Assembly: GCA_036924285.1 (NCBI GenBank)
Contig: JAYKYS010000011.1
Coordinates: 5,022,001-5,086,000 of the forward strand
Origin: Asterella californica
Taxonomy: Eukaryota > Streptophyta > Marchantiopsida > Marchantiales > Aytoniaceae
Direction: 5' to 3'
Length of the DNA: 64,000 nucleotides
The notes below the pieces were generated by a model. The model was not told where the DNA came from. It saw only the letters and a list, made by a program, of their open reading frames with translations, and did no database searches. A program made the position numbers and the translations under genes. Shown one piece after another: positions 24,301 through 34,800 of the stretch (positions are counted from its first letter, which is position 1; every line of letters begins with the position of its first letter).

Positions 24301-26118
24301 TAGATATTTGTATATTATATTTTATTTGGATTTATTGGTTATTTTTGGATTTGTAACTGATTGTATTTCTGAATACAAAGTTTGCAGTATTCAGCATCTA
24401 GTACTTTGGAAAGATATATGGGGCATGTTCAAGCAAGTTCCACTACGCCGGAAATCTTCTAAAGCGGTAGACTGCGGAAGTGATATCCACTTCACCTGGA
24501 GTTGACGTGTAACCGTAAAAGGATGAGGTTTAGTGGAGAAAGGACATGAACAAGTCGAAGTTCCGTTCTTTTGAAAGACAAGTGGCATATTCAAACTAAT
24601 TTCCGGAATATAAGGCATATATAACTATTTCCGTATGAAAATAAACGCTTGGATTTGCTCTATCTCGCCCACGGTTAGTTATGTTAACCCTAGTCTTCTC
24701 CGTAAGATACTCATGCTCTTGAACAGTTTATATTCCGAATATAAAACAGGTAACACAATTTCGGTGATATGTATATTCAGGAAGTACTCATTCAGAAATG
24801 CAGAACTTACAAAAGATGAACATATAGCTTCAGAAGAAATTATAAAATCTGAATTAATACAATAATTTTTATTTCATTTCAGAACTTATCATCTAATTGA
24901 GAGCTACCGCTATATACTTGAAAATCTACCGTGTTCAAGTCACAAAGCTATTTTGCGGTAAACGGAAGTTTGGGTGCCGTAAGTCGTAAGTCGTGTTCAA
25001 GTTTGATGACGTTTGGCGTGTCGTCTTCCTCCAACTCTTCATTATAGAATATCAGCTAAAGTGTCAAGCTAAATGAGCATGCTCGGTCCACGTTGGAGAA
25101 CTTTGCTCGCTTGTACATACGTAGTTTACTGAATAGAGTATAAGTTGAATATTAGCATTTGTGTTCGGTTGTTCACCTCTTCCAAGCTTAATTTATTACT
25201 TATTCTCGCAACTGTTGGTCCAACTATCATCTAATATTTACAGATAGATTCAGGTTTTTTTTTTCTAATTTAGTTTTCAATGTCTCTATAATATTTACAT
25301 TTTCTCCGATAACATCGAAGCAGTTAGATAATCCGGAATAACCCATGAATGGTGACTGCCTATCAAATGGTGAAAACCTAGGGAAGAGTGCCCTCGGCTC
25401 CGGCCCTTAGGCTCGTTTTTATCTCTTTTTGAACTAGGTTCAAGAATCTGTTGTCTCGAATTCTTCGCCGCATGAGGCGTATAAGCAGTAGCTACGACCT
25501 TTTCATTCTTTCAAAAAAAGCTCAAGCAGAAGGTCACGGATGACAGGATTTTGTACGGTTTTTTGCAAAATCAGAAGAGAATACGATTTATACGTGGCCT
25601 GTCATATTTTGATATTCTCAGTTGAATTCTTTCTACCGTCTGTCTAGGACACTAGATTTCTGAAAAATAGGGAAGAAAAAAATATAGATATATATCCAAT
25701 ATATTGCTCGGAGTTGGATAATCTATCAAATGATTGTTAAATGTAGAAAATATAGGTTGTTTAAGAATCGATAGTCGTCTTGCCATAAATTTCATGCTTT
25801 TTTCTTTTCGCGGATCATGGTTTTCGATAACCGTGAACTTTCTACCTCTCTACTTCATTTTTCAATCTTAATAGTCCACCAATTACAAGGCGCGTAAACC
25901 AAAAATTTATCAATAAATATGACGCGAGTCCAACTCCCTCCCATCCTAAAAATAACACCTCGGGTCTTCACATTCGTTGTTAAATCAGAATATATTTTTC
26001 ATCGGTCTATCGCTACACCAATCAGCTTCGTTTCTAAGCATTCGGTACTAAGAGACCCCGGGTGACAAAATGAACTAAAAGCAATACTAAACTGATAGTT
26101 AGTCGCATAAACAAAGAT
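24301..26118. other. AT-rich intergenic DNA
   Basis: No convincing gene. A short plus-strand frame at 24263-24505 and others look like chance. Parts of 25320-25560 are more GC-rich than their surroundings and have a group II intron-like flavour, so the organellar insert just downstream may begin earlier than I can prove. Confidence 0.4.
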
Positions 26119-26193
26119 GAATTGCTGACATGAGTAACGATAAATCATGTGAAAAACATGATCGTCGAAAGTTCAAGGGTTTCTGCGTTCAGG
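26119..26193 (+). pseudogene. Mitochondrial LSU rRNA fragment (sense)
   Basis: The sequence GCTGACATGAGTAACGATAA and the hairpin and CCAAGGGTTTC-like part that follow match a conserved region of bacterial/mitochondrial 23S-type rRNA. The hairpin stem TCATGT/ACATGA is retained. It is only about 75 bases long, so it is a fragment. Confidence 0.75.
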
Positions 26194-26212
26194 GCGACAA
26201 AACAAAAGGCTA

Positions 26213-26265
26213 AAGCCTTTTGGGCCGACCTGTTCACCTGTGTCGGTTTGGGGTACGGTTTTTTT
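26213..26265 (-). pseudogene. Mitochondrial LSU rRNA fragment (antisense)
   Basis: The plus strand reads CACCTGTGTCGGTTTGGGGT, the complement of a highly conserved 23S rRNA segment. It lies about 20 bases from a sense-oriented LSU fragment, so two pieces of one gene were joined head to tail. Confidence 0.75.
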
Positions 26266-26473
26266 TCACGAAGCGTCCGAAGGACCTACGACCCAAAGGG
26301 CACGAGACACTTTGTGGGTCCGAGGAACACGGGGCAATATCGTGTGCGGACCAGCGCCTTCCGAACCCCATCCCGATTAGGGCAGGTCTAGCCCTACCTT
26401 CTGCTCTTTCAGAGCGTCTTAGCGGTGCGACGAGGTCATCCTTGGGTTTTCGAATGAAATTGTTATCATGGAC
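26266..26473. other. Probable further organellar DNA
   Basis: This GC-rich stretch lies between the antisense LSU fragment and the group II intron end. It looks organellar in composition; GTGCGAC near 26424 resembles the conserved 5' end of a group II intron. I cannot assign it with certainty. Confidence 0.35.
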
Positions 26474-26533
26474 GAGCCACATGCAGGGAAACTTGCACGT
26501 GTGATTTTGACGGGGGAAGAACCCTATCGGTAT
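26474..26533 (+). pseudogene. 3' end of a mitochondrial group II intron (domains V-VI)
   Basis: A 34-base domain V-like hairpin (26474-26507, GAGCC...GAAAC...GCACGTGTG) is followed by a domain VI-like stretch and an AT intron end at 26533, directly before cob exon sequence. The arrangement intron-exon is collinear as in a mitochondrial genome, so genomic DNA rather than spliced RNA was transferred. Confidence 0.65.
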
Positions 26534-26580
26534 TTATTAATGATTGTAACAACTTTTATAGGATACGTATTACCTTGGGG
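26534..26580 (+). pseudogene. cob: Mitochondrial cob exon fragment
   Basis: The frame reads LLMIVTTFIGYVLPWG, a highly conserved part of cytochrome b around residues 125-140. It is cut off after 16 codons, where it fuses to SSU rRNA. It cannot encode a working protein. Confidence 0.85.
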
Positions 26581-26612
<32 letters not shown>

Positions 26613-26620
26613 GACGGGTA
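26581..26620 (+). pseudogene. Mitochondrial SSU rRNA fragment (530-loop region)
   Basis: The universal small-subunit rRNA segment GTGCCAGCAGCCGCGGTAA is present, preceded by CCGGCTAACTCC. The match ends at about 26618 and AT-rich nuclear-type DNA follows. The cob fragment and this fragment join at a short GGGGCC overlap. Confidence 0.9.
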
Positions 26621-27109
26621 TTTTTTTCAAAATTTAACACATTATATTACAAATATTAAATTTTATTTATTAACAACCGTAAACCAGTCTTCCCCGGGTT
26701 CGCCCGTGCCACCGGGCTTTCTTCAATTATTGAAACTGTATGGCTTTTATACGCAATAAAGAGAATAAACGTTCCAGAAGTCGACCGAGCATGGCTTGCA
26801 TCTGAAAATGGAACAAGGTAGAATGCTCAGTTTACTACTTAACTCCTTTTTATTAAAAAGACGTAGGTAATAAATTAGTGTTTAGAATAATTAATCTCTG
26901 TTTGATACCATGTTCTCGCACTTATAGATTGAGAAACGAGTGTGTGCATTTGTTGTATGGTTCTATATGGATCTGCTCGCAATTCCCGACGCGTTTATCA
27001 TTTTAACACTTACAAATAAATTTAATTTATCATATTATATTAATTTAGCTTTTCTACTAAAATAAAACAAACCAAATTTCCAAAGCAAATGGAGATATTT
27101 ATTTACAAG
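26621..27109. other. AT-rich DNA after the organellar mosaic
   Basis: No gene seen. A GC-rich island at about 26690-26720 (CCGGGTTCGCCCGTGCCACCGG) may be another organellar scrap. A GTAGGTAATAAATTA word at about 26866 also occurs in the repeat that follows. Confidence 0.4.
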
Positions 27110-27930
27110 GAGATATATTCACCTTCTTCCAAGTTCGGAAGAAGAGAATATGCATGTAGTTTTATTTATTATCTAATCGTTTTGTTCAGAATTGTAGGTA
27201 ATAAATTAAACCTCTCATTAATTTTCATATTTCATATTTGCTTGTAACTTCTCATAGTTATTATTTTTCTCAAATGTTCATCCATCTTCCCTTTCCTTAT
27301 GGGTTATGTGGAGATCTTCTCGCATGTCTAGGTCCACCTAATATTCAATATTTAGAGATTTTTAGATTTTTCTTATTAATTTAATATAAAATTTTCCTTT
27401 AATACTTATGTATTTTCCGATAACCACAAGTGGGAAAAACAGTTCCCCGTAAATTCATGTCGCATGCATATGCATATTTCTTTATCTGAAGTCTTATTTC
27501 GTTCTCAAAATGTTTACAAACTTGTATTCCTAGCAGAAGCTCTCATCATCTCACCCCCAACTCCGAATATTCTTAACCTTATCTAAAAGTATAATTTCTT
27601 TGTATATTATTTATCTTTTCCTGCTGGAAGAAGCAAACATGCAAGGGTTTAATTTATTATCTAATCTTTCCGTTAGGAAGAGTTAGGTAAGAATTTAAAG
27701 TTTTCACAAAATGTAACAAGGTGTTTATCAACCGCATGCATATGCATTTTAGTGAGCCTGCCTCTCAGCGCTCCTTAAATGGTTTATGTACAGGCTTTTC
27801 TAGTTTTCAAATTTTACTAACAATAAAATTTATATTTTTTATTAATTTAATATAAAATATAAATTCTTATATATTTTCTGATAACAACAAGCGAGCAAAA
27901 GTTCTCAAAATTCGATCTTGCATGCATATT
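27110..27930. repeat. Diverged tandem duplication, unit about 460 bp
   Basis: Several blocks recur in the same order. Examples are GGAAGAAG...CATGCA...TTTATTATCTAATC (about 27120 and 27620), TTATTAATTTAATATAAAAT (about 27373 and 27840), TATTTTCYGATAAC (about 27410 and 27870) and CGCATGCATATGCAT (about 27461 and 27733). The copies are strongly diverged. Confidence 0.6.
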
Positions 27931-29000
27931 TCTCAACCCTTAAGAACAGAAGACGTCCTCACAAATCTTCACATGGGCTGTCAAGAGTGGAAAAGGATTA
28001 AAAGCCTAAGCACTATTTATTTAGGCACACTTGAAAAACATACCAATCTGATCCACAGTAAGAAGATGGGTGCTGCGCTAGTATGCTAACCGGAGTTACT
28101 TGGAAGATCAACCGGAGGTTTTCTGTAAGAAACGGACTGAAATTATACTCAGCCGGGGTTTTACCGGCAGAAACTAACCGATCCCGACAAGTTTACCTTT
28201 TGTTTTGAAACAAAATCCGCTTATCGATCGATACAACCGGTTATACTCTTTTACTGTGGGATATTTCCAGGTAACTCAAGGATTTTCCCTCGAGATTTGC
28301 TTGAACACATCCCTAATACGTTTGTTGAACTTGACTCGATTCTTCTTAACTTTCGACTCCACCTTTGGTTGGCGATATCTGGTTCAACAGGTTTACCATT
28401 ACGTGGAAACGTTGTAAAAGATAAACAAGAAATCGCATAAGTTGATAATCTGTTATAGAAAATATTTTAAATTATTTTTGTGTGTAGATATGTGACTAGT
28501 TGCTGACATGGACTTTTCGTATTCAAATGACATGACTTGTTAAACCTCCATTGCCGGTAAGAGTGCGATCCAAGTAATGAAAATAGGTAAAGTCCGACAA
28601 ATATATTAGGAGTGCGGTCAAGTAAATTCCTGGACGAGTGTAGATACGTAATTCTTTAGGCCACGGTGTCACCGACTCACTACATGAGTCGTTCGTTCAC
28701 CTATTTGGGACGTTTTTGACTTATATGAGATCTCTGTAGTAGCGGTCCGAGACCCAGCAGCGCCAGTCTAGATCCGGCATCCCGTGTAATGTTCCACGGT
28801 AACTTTTCTAAAAATGCAGGAGAAGTAGAGAATGCGTCGGATAATTTTTGTTTCAAAATAAAATAAAATAAAAAGGTTTAGAATTTGTTAAAAATCGCCA
28901 GTGAATTAACACAGTAGTACGTAAATTGTCAAAAAACTGCCGGCATATTACAGATAAGCCGGAAAAACCTGGGCTGGGCCTGGGCCCCAGTGAAGTGACA
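27931..29000. other. Intergenic DNA upstream of a candidate gene
   Basis: No gene recognised. The last part (about 28970-29000) has GGGCCTGGGCCCC, a GGGCC-type element often seen in plant promoters, close to the TATA box described next. Confidence 0.4.
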
Positions 29001-29011
29001 AATCCTTTGTT

Positions 29012-29018
29012 TATATAT
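29012..29018 (+). promoter_or_regulatory. TATA box of candidate gene
   Basis: TATATAT lies about 80 bases upstream of an ATG with a plastid-transit-like reading frame. It follows GC-rich GGGCC motifs. The spacing suits a plant promoter. Confidence 0.5.
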
Positions 29019-29096
29019 GGCCCGGTCTCGAGGAGAGAGACAAGCTTGGTCTTCTCTACCCAAACACTTGTCTCGTGTCGTCCGCGTCGTTCCAAA

Positions 29097-29246
29097 ATGT
29101 GCGCTACACTAGTAGCGGCGGTACCTTTGCTTAGTGGATTCGACGGTAGTCATGGAACAAGTTCGTGGCCTCCCCAAATTAGCAGTCCGTGGCCTGGCGC
29201 ACCTTCTTTCCAGTTGTGGCTGCTCTCCTCCGCCCGCCTCGTCCAG
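29097..29246 (+). CDS. Candidate first exon of an unrecognised, possibly plastid-targeted protein
   Basis: The ATG at 29097 starts 50 codons ending precisely before a strong GTGAGT donor at 29247 (phase 0). The peptide is rich in Ser, Ala, Pro and Leu, lacks acidic residues apart from one Asp, and starts MCATLVAAVP, which resembles a chloroplast transit peptide. A TATA box stands 80 bases upstream. A possible further exon lies at about 29911-29999, between a CCCAG acceptor and a GTACGTAA donor, encoding a segment with TVSTCDYQYSLST. I could not join these into a known family, and the rest of the gene (29.25-30.8 kb) is unresolved. Confidence 0.4.
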
Positions 29247-30810
29247 GTGAGTGTCGCTTGTGTGGTTGGAGCTCTTGCGTTTTCTTTGGGCGGGATTCGG
29301 GCGGAAGATTTCCTTCGGCTTGCTGGCAGAAAGTGGTGACATACATTCTTACTTCGAGTTTATGATCGATTATGATCGAGTTTTATGCTGCTGCTTAGAA
29401 CTGGTTTATCCTTAGATATGACATTGGATGGGTTTGATTTGCGAGGGAAGTAGTTCGTCGGTTTTCTACGCTCTTGCGCGGAATTGGCTAGACGGATGAC
29501 GGAACGCGCCCATTGGTTTTCAGGTCCGTGTCTTGTCGAAATGACAAAAATTACGATCGGTGAGAAAGTTTGGTGATTAAAGAAAAGGCTCCTGTACTTC
29601 CCACAGACAGAACTTTCAGCACTCGAATCGTTGTGACTGAACAGTGTAATGTTGTTGTCGTTGTGGTGAAGGTAGGTTTGCTCGTACGAGTTTAGCTATC
29701 CGTCTCGAAACCTGTGTGAGGTTAGTTATCCTTGGCCGGAGGGAATATGCTGCGTCCGCTCGGTTTCTTTCGGTGCGCGGTCGAGCAGGTACATGAGAGA
29801 GAGTTTTGGGATGTTTATATCGTTCCTGCGGATACGCTCGTATATGTTCGTCACGGGAGGGTGTACCTGCTGTGACATGAGCAGCAGTGGCTTGTTCATC
29901 TTCTGCTCCCAGCAGGGACCACTACTGTAGAAGAAACGGTGTCGACCTGTGACTACCAGTACTCTTTAAGTACCCTCCGGGGAGGAGACATTTACGTGGG
30001 GTACGTAAACATCTGTCGCGATTCTATGAAGTTTTTTTGTAGTTTTAGAGTCCTTGACTTTGGGGAAACAGGATGCAACGAGTGGGATCCAGTTGCTGGT
30101 CTTACATTACTCGTAAGAGCAGGTTCACACGAGAAGAATCTCCCCAGAGCCTTCCCATACACGTATTTCAACAATTTCACTCTGAAGTGACGAGTTTTGC
30201 TTGTGGTTGCTATTGTGGTTTTGTTAAATAGGAGTTCGTCGATGTCTGAGTACTTTAGGTTTGTCGGTATCGAGAGAGGATTAGAAGGGATTGCCATTCG
30301 TTCATATTGTTTAACGCATTCGTAGCTTACTGGAGATAAGCGTCTCATGGCCGAACACTGTTCGTGTTGTTTACAGAATCTTCAAACTCTTGTACGGTTT
30401 CTCCAGCTCATCGTCAGGACGAAACACATCCGGATGACTATTCGTATGCGCTGAAAAGTGAGGTTTTCTTTTGAGCAATTATCTCTACAAGGGGTAAATT
30501 TCAAGCACACTGCAGGAAGTCGGCTTGAAACAAATATCTTTACAAGGTGGACGTTAACAACAGTGTTCACGTTCCCTACGGATGAACAGCCTCAATATTG
30601 ACATACAACGGCCTGCTTTGATTCAACTAAGCTGAACTGAAAACGTTTCTTCTACTTTACAACATATGTCGCCTTCTAGGACTGATATCAGTCCATGCTC
30701 TACAGGGAAGCGTGAGAACCAACTGTGGTTCTCCACTTCACAGTAGACTGGCACACCAAAAATGAACCTTAATTGATCATACGGCAGACACGCAACAATA
30801 GGTCGGGAGC

Positions 30811-33416
30811 TCAAGGCCACGATGTGAATTCAAAAACTTTACCAACGATTTCCAAACCCGTTGGAACTTGCGTCAAGAATAGAAGAACGTTGACTGCATT
30901 CAAGCCGATGTGCAAGCTACGTGCCGTTTCATCGCCCTTTTGCATTGCAGGTACAAGCGCGGCAGCTAAGGCCCAGAGAACAGTGATACCTGATCAACAT
31001 ATTTGAGGAAGTATTAGGAGCAATAGATTTCTTTCAGTGTCGTCTGTGGAAAATCCGAAGAATATGGACTCAACTTACAGAAAGTGACGAGACAAATGCA
31101 AGTGTAACAAGAACAATAGTCAACCAGGTGAGGAAACGTTTGGAAATAGAACATGAGTTGATCCCAGTTGTGCTCTTCACCTGCTCCAGCGTATAGGTGA
31201 GGCCCAGGAAATAGCTGTCCAGTTCTCAAGTAGGTATTCACGCAGCCTTCCACGGCCACGAATACTCCTCCACCGAGCAGGATCGCACCAGCATTGAAGT
31301 GCTTATCTCTGAAGTTACCTTTCACAAGCTCTTTCCTGTCCTAGGGTCAGAGGAGGCAAAACAAGCCGCTTCAGATTAGAATGAAACTATGTCGTAATCA
31401 AGACATCTGCACAGTAGAGGTTAAACCCATCAAGAACTGGAAAGAGGTTTCGTCTCTTTCATCTTTCACAATATCTGGCGAGAGTTTCGGTGTTAGCCAC
31501 CAATCCAGCTTAATTCCAGCGCTGCTTTCATCAGGGATACAACTTACCCGGCAAGATAATAACAGCACCAGAGAAGAGTGGACATGACAGACTGACATAA
31601 CGCGTATCGAAATGGACGGATAGGCAGTGAGCGCACCATGGAAGACAATCCATACAAAAATAAAGTTCACCACGAGCGCGAGCCCAGCGGCTACAGTGAA
31701 CTGCTAAAGCGTCATACGGCACTATAACAACCTGAGAAGAACTTCCACCACAGCAACACTGTCACTTTCTAACTGAGAATCAACACCAAGTAGCATCCAA
31801 CCTCAGTAAGCTTTCTGATCTCAGCTTCGACCGGGGACGAAGCTGGAGGAGATGCAGGTTTCTCTCCTGCGGCAACTGCAACTGGTTTGACTTGTTTCTT
31901 CAGTTCGTTGATTTCAGTTTGAATTTCTCTCACACGTCTCCATTGCCAGCCCAAGTATCCGGCCCAGAGTGTGTAAGCCAGAAGTGAACCCATCACAATG
32001 GGATGAAGAAGAGCAAAACTCCGCCCCTCCAAGATTCCAAACTCTCCTTTTGCTGCATGTGCATCCTGCCATTGAAAGCCCACAGATAAAGAGTGTCAGG
32101 ACGAAACAAATTGCTTCCTTCTGGCAAATGCATGACACAAGCGCACGGAAAAACACACCATTCCGAGTGCTCGGAGGCAACCAAAGACCCAAACAACAAT
32201 CGTTCGGGTAACGACAGAATAGCAACCTGGTTCTGCATAGCACATACATGAGACATACAACCCACAAAAGGAGCTGAAATCGTGATGAATATTTACGTGC
32301 TCGCCAGCGTTTGGTGCATCATGAGTCGCAATGGCGTCAGGGCTAAATGTATCAGAGTTACAAGCTTGCTGAGTTCATGAAGTGGATGCAGAAGTGCCAG
32401 GAATCCTTACTCATGTGTAAGAAGGAGGAGGACATCACAAAGCTACATAATGATGAATGAGAAGTCATGTTTCTAGGCAATTTACTAGTAGCTTGTGCAT
32501 TTCTCACCGAGTTACTAAAACAACAGTTGCCGTTGTCTTCCTGGGTCGAACAGTCAGAAGCACGTAAGAAATTGTAGTCTATATGCGAATTCATGCAACA
32601 ATGTACCTCCTGGTTGCTCATAGTCACTCTACCACGAGAAAACGACCCACGCGAGACTTATACAACGGAACTTCTTCTTTCCACCACCAGCGGGAGAACC
32701 ATTGCGCGAGGTATCCATATTTCCCAAGACATCGCTCTAACTGGGTCAATTCTGAGTAGTAACTGGAGCTTATGACAACCTAAGAGAATCAGGAAAACGT
32801 CTTTCTGCTACAAGAGTTTCTCCGTTCCTCAGCCTGACAAGCGCAGTAGCTTGCTCCTGCTTAATTTGGGTAGTTGTGATGCTGATGAGTGCACGTGGTG
32901 TACGAGGTTCGTGCAACGTTTTCACATCTATCTCACATAGAAGTTATTGCTATGAGCTCAAAGAGCACTCGCTCATCACAGGAGTAATTTATAGGTTAGC
33001 TAACTAACTGCTAAATCGTCGTGACAGCTTAATTGGCCTTACGATCAGAATTCAGTACTGCACTTCCAATGCAACAGGGGCTCCGAGAAACAACATACCT
33101 CAATATCCAGCAAAAATGGTGACAAGGCAATTCCGGCAGTGAGCAACGCCTTCTCAATGCCATTGCTCCTTCCCAAGCTGAAATTCTCCTCGAGCTTCAG
33201 CTCCTCCACGCTCGCTGCGTCTACGGGACATTTCTCATTAGAAGAAGCGCGGAGAACCAATCGTCGTCTTTGGAGCTCCCCATAATTTCTTCCAAAAGAA
33301 ATCGCCGGAAGTCCGAGCGGAACAGAAGCTCTCACGGAGGCAAGAGGACGGCCTGGAGCTGCAGACGCGGGTGACGACAGAAGCGTCAGGCTACCCGTTG
33401 CGCACACGATCGCCAT
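30811..33416 (-). CDS. DUF4079 chloroplast membrane protein, four exons
   Basis: I could splice the whole gene. Exon 1 is 33416-33099, exon 2 32065-31802, exon 3 31340-31181 and exon 4 30989-30811. All introns are GT-AG, phases 0, 0 and 1, giving 306 residues. Residues 1 to about 60 are rich in Ser, Ala and Arg without a clear hydrophobic core, as in a chloroplast transit peptide. Motifs of the DUF4079 family (plants and cyanobacteria) follow: SFALLHPIVMGSLLAYTL and GYLGWQWRR in exon 2, an intervening Lys/Pro-rich linker, RDKHFNAGAILLG and FPGPHLYAGAG in exon 3, and VLWALAAALVPAMQKG plus VPTGLEIVGKVFEF in exon 4. Four or so membrane segments are expected, probably in the thylakoid or envelope. 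The family's biochemical role is not established to my knowledge. The reading frame is fully intact. Confidence 0.9.
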
Positions 33417-34599
33417 AGCTGCTGTGTTCCCTTCACCACACTCACTCACTCACTCACTTGGTCACTAGCCCGATCACACTATCAGTCCAACTGCTTCCTT
33501 TTTCCTCGTCTGATCTCCTCACTCGCTGCTTGAATCGTTGTATCTCCCTAACGCTCGCGAACTGAGTCATCATCATCGAGGCCCGATCGCACATATCCAC
33601 TTTTCACGCGCCATGCACACGCCTCTCCGCTCTCCGCTCTCCGCTCTCCTGGCCTCCCTTCGCAGCAGCTGGCGCTCTTTCTGTCTGGCGAGAAGGACGA
33701 ATCCTGGCCACACGACATCGACCACTCATAGGGCCGCTTGGCCCCCATGTAACTGACTGCTCTCTTGCTCTCTTGCAGAGCCATGCATTCTTGCAACGTG
33801 GCCATTGTTCCAGCATCTGTTTTACATTTGAATAGAACACGGCTCTCCTACCCAAGGCCGATATTGTCTAGATAGAATCGGTCCACTGGTGACTGTTATT
33901 GCCCACTGAGTAATCGCGGCGAGATATCTTAGCGGTTGTTTTCATCGAACATATGTTTTTGTTTATGTAAAATTGTTCTTTTATATCGTAGAGATAAAAT
34001 TTCAGAGTCCTCCGTATAAATAATGGTCTTGTATGGATAACACTAAACTTCGAAATACGGAAATAAAAGTATGAAAAAGATATTCTTTTTTATTCTGAGC
34101 GTATTTTTAGTTTCAAAGAAAAATTCTTTTTTGCTCCAAAAACCCTTGAAATCTTCAACTAAAACACTCCTCTGTCAATACTCAGTAATTTATTTCAGTA
34201 ATTTATTTCGAGATGGATCATAACTTGTAAAACTGATGAATAAATTAATTTCACATATTCTAAAAGTAGTCATCAAAACTTTTTCCTTTATATACCGGTT
34301 AAATTTCTCAATTTTTTGAGAATAAATTCGTAAAATAAAATTTCTTCCGGTCACCCAGAGCTCTTGTAGTCATACTCTGGCTTTAAACGAATATTCTTTT
34401 CCCTCATAATAACTTTAGATACATGATATGAATGATCGTTTCGATCTACATAAATTTGTCGAGTGTGACATCCTTTAAGTCACAAACTAATTTTATTAAT
34501 CTAAAGACGACCCTCTCAAACTTCACAACATCGTGCAATTTCAAAATGTTGTTGCCACTCTGAAAATTGATAAGGACCGGAAAACATTGTAGACAGAGA
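33417..34599. other. 5' flank of the DUF4079 gene and intergenic DNA
   Basis: The minus-strand leader region near 33,430-33,480 has a run of (TGAG)n/(CACT)n repeats. I see no TATA box that I would defend. Beyond about 33.9 kb the DNA becomes AT-rich without coding frames. Confidence 0.5.
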
Positions 34600-34800
34600 G
34601 CATTCATATCAGAAAATAAAATGAATTTTAATTACAATAAATCTGACTCTATGTAACTTAACCCCTCAAATCCCCACCGGCAACTTTCTCTCCAAGTCAC
34701 CGCAACTCAATTATGGACTTCATCCCTTCACCCGGAATTGAACTTTGACACCTCCTGTTACTATAAGCCAGCCAAATAGTGTAGCCAATAAACGCACCGA
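34600..34800 (-). repeat. tRNA-derived SINE-like element or tRNA pseudogene
   Basis: On the minus strand a degenerate tRNA body is visible. An A-box-like TGGCTACACTATTTGG lies at 34787-34772. It is followed by an anticodon-like loop, CTTATAG, and a clear B box, AGTTCAATTCC, at 34744-34734. The loop suggests a tRNA-Ile(UAU)-like ancestor. A non-tRNA tail of about 120 bases follows and runs into AT-rich sequence, as in plant SINEs. The cloverleaf is too damaged for a working tRNA. Confidence 0.4.

Noticed and set aside
24263..24865. Short plus-strand frames between element A's LTR and the mitochondrial mosaic
   Set aside because: AT-rich, no family features, no splice context.
26149..26659. 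Frames across the mitochondrial mosaic
   Set aside because: They cross rRNA and intron fragments; only the 16 cob codons are genuine former coding sequence.
32358..32775. Frames in both directions near 32.4-32.8 kb
   Set aside because: They lie inside intron 1 of the DUF4079 gene and show no family features.
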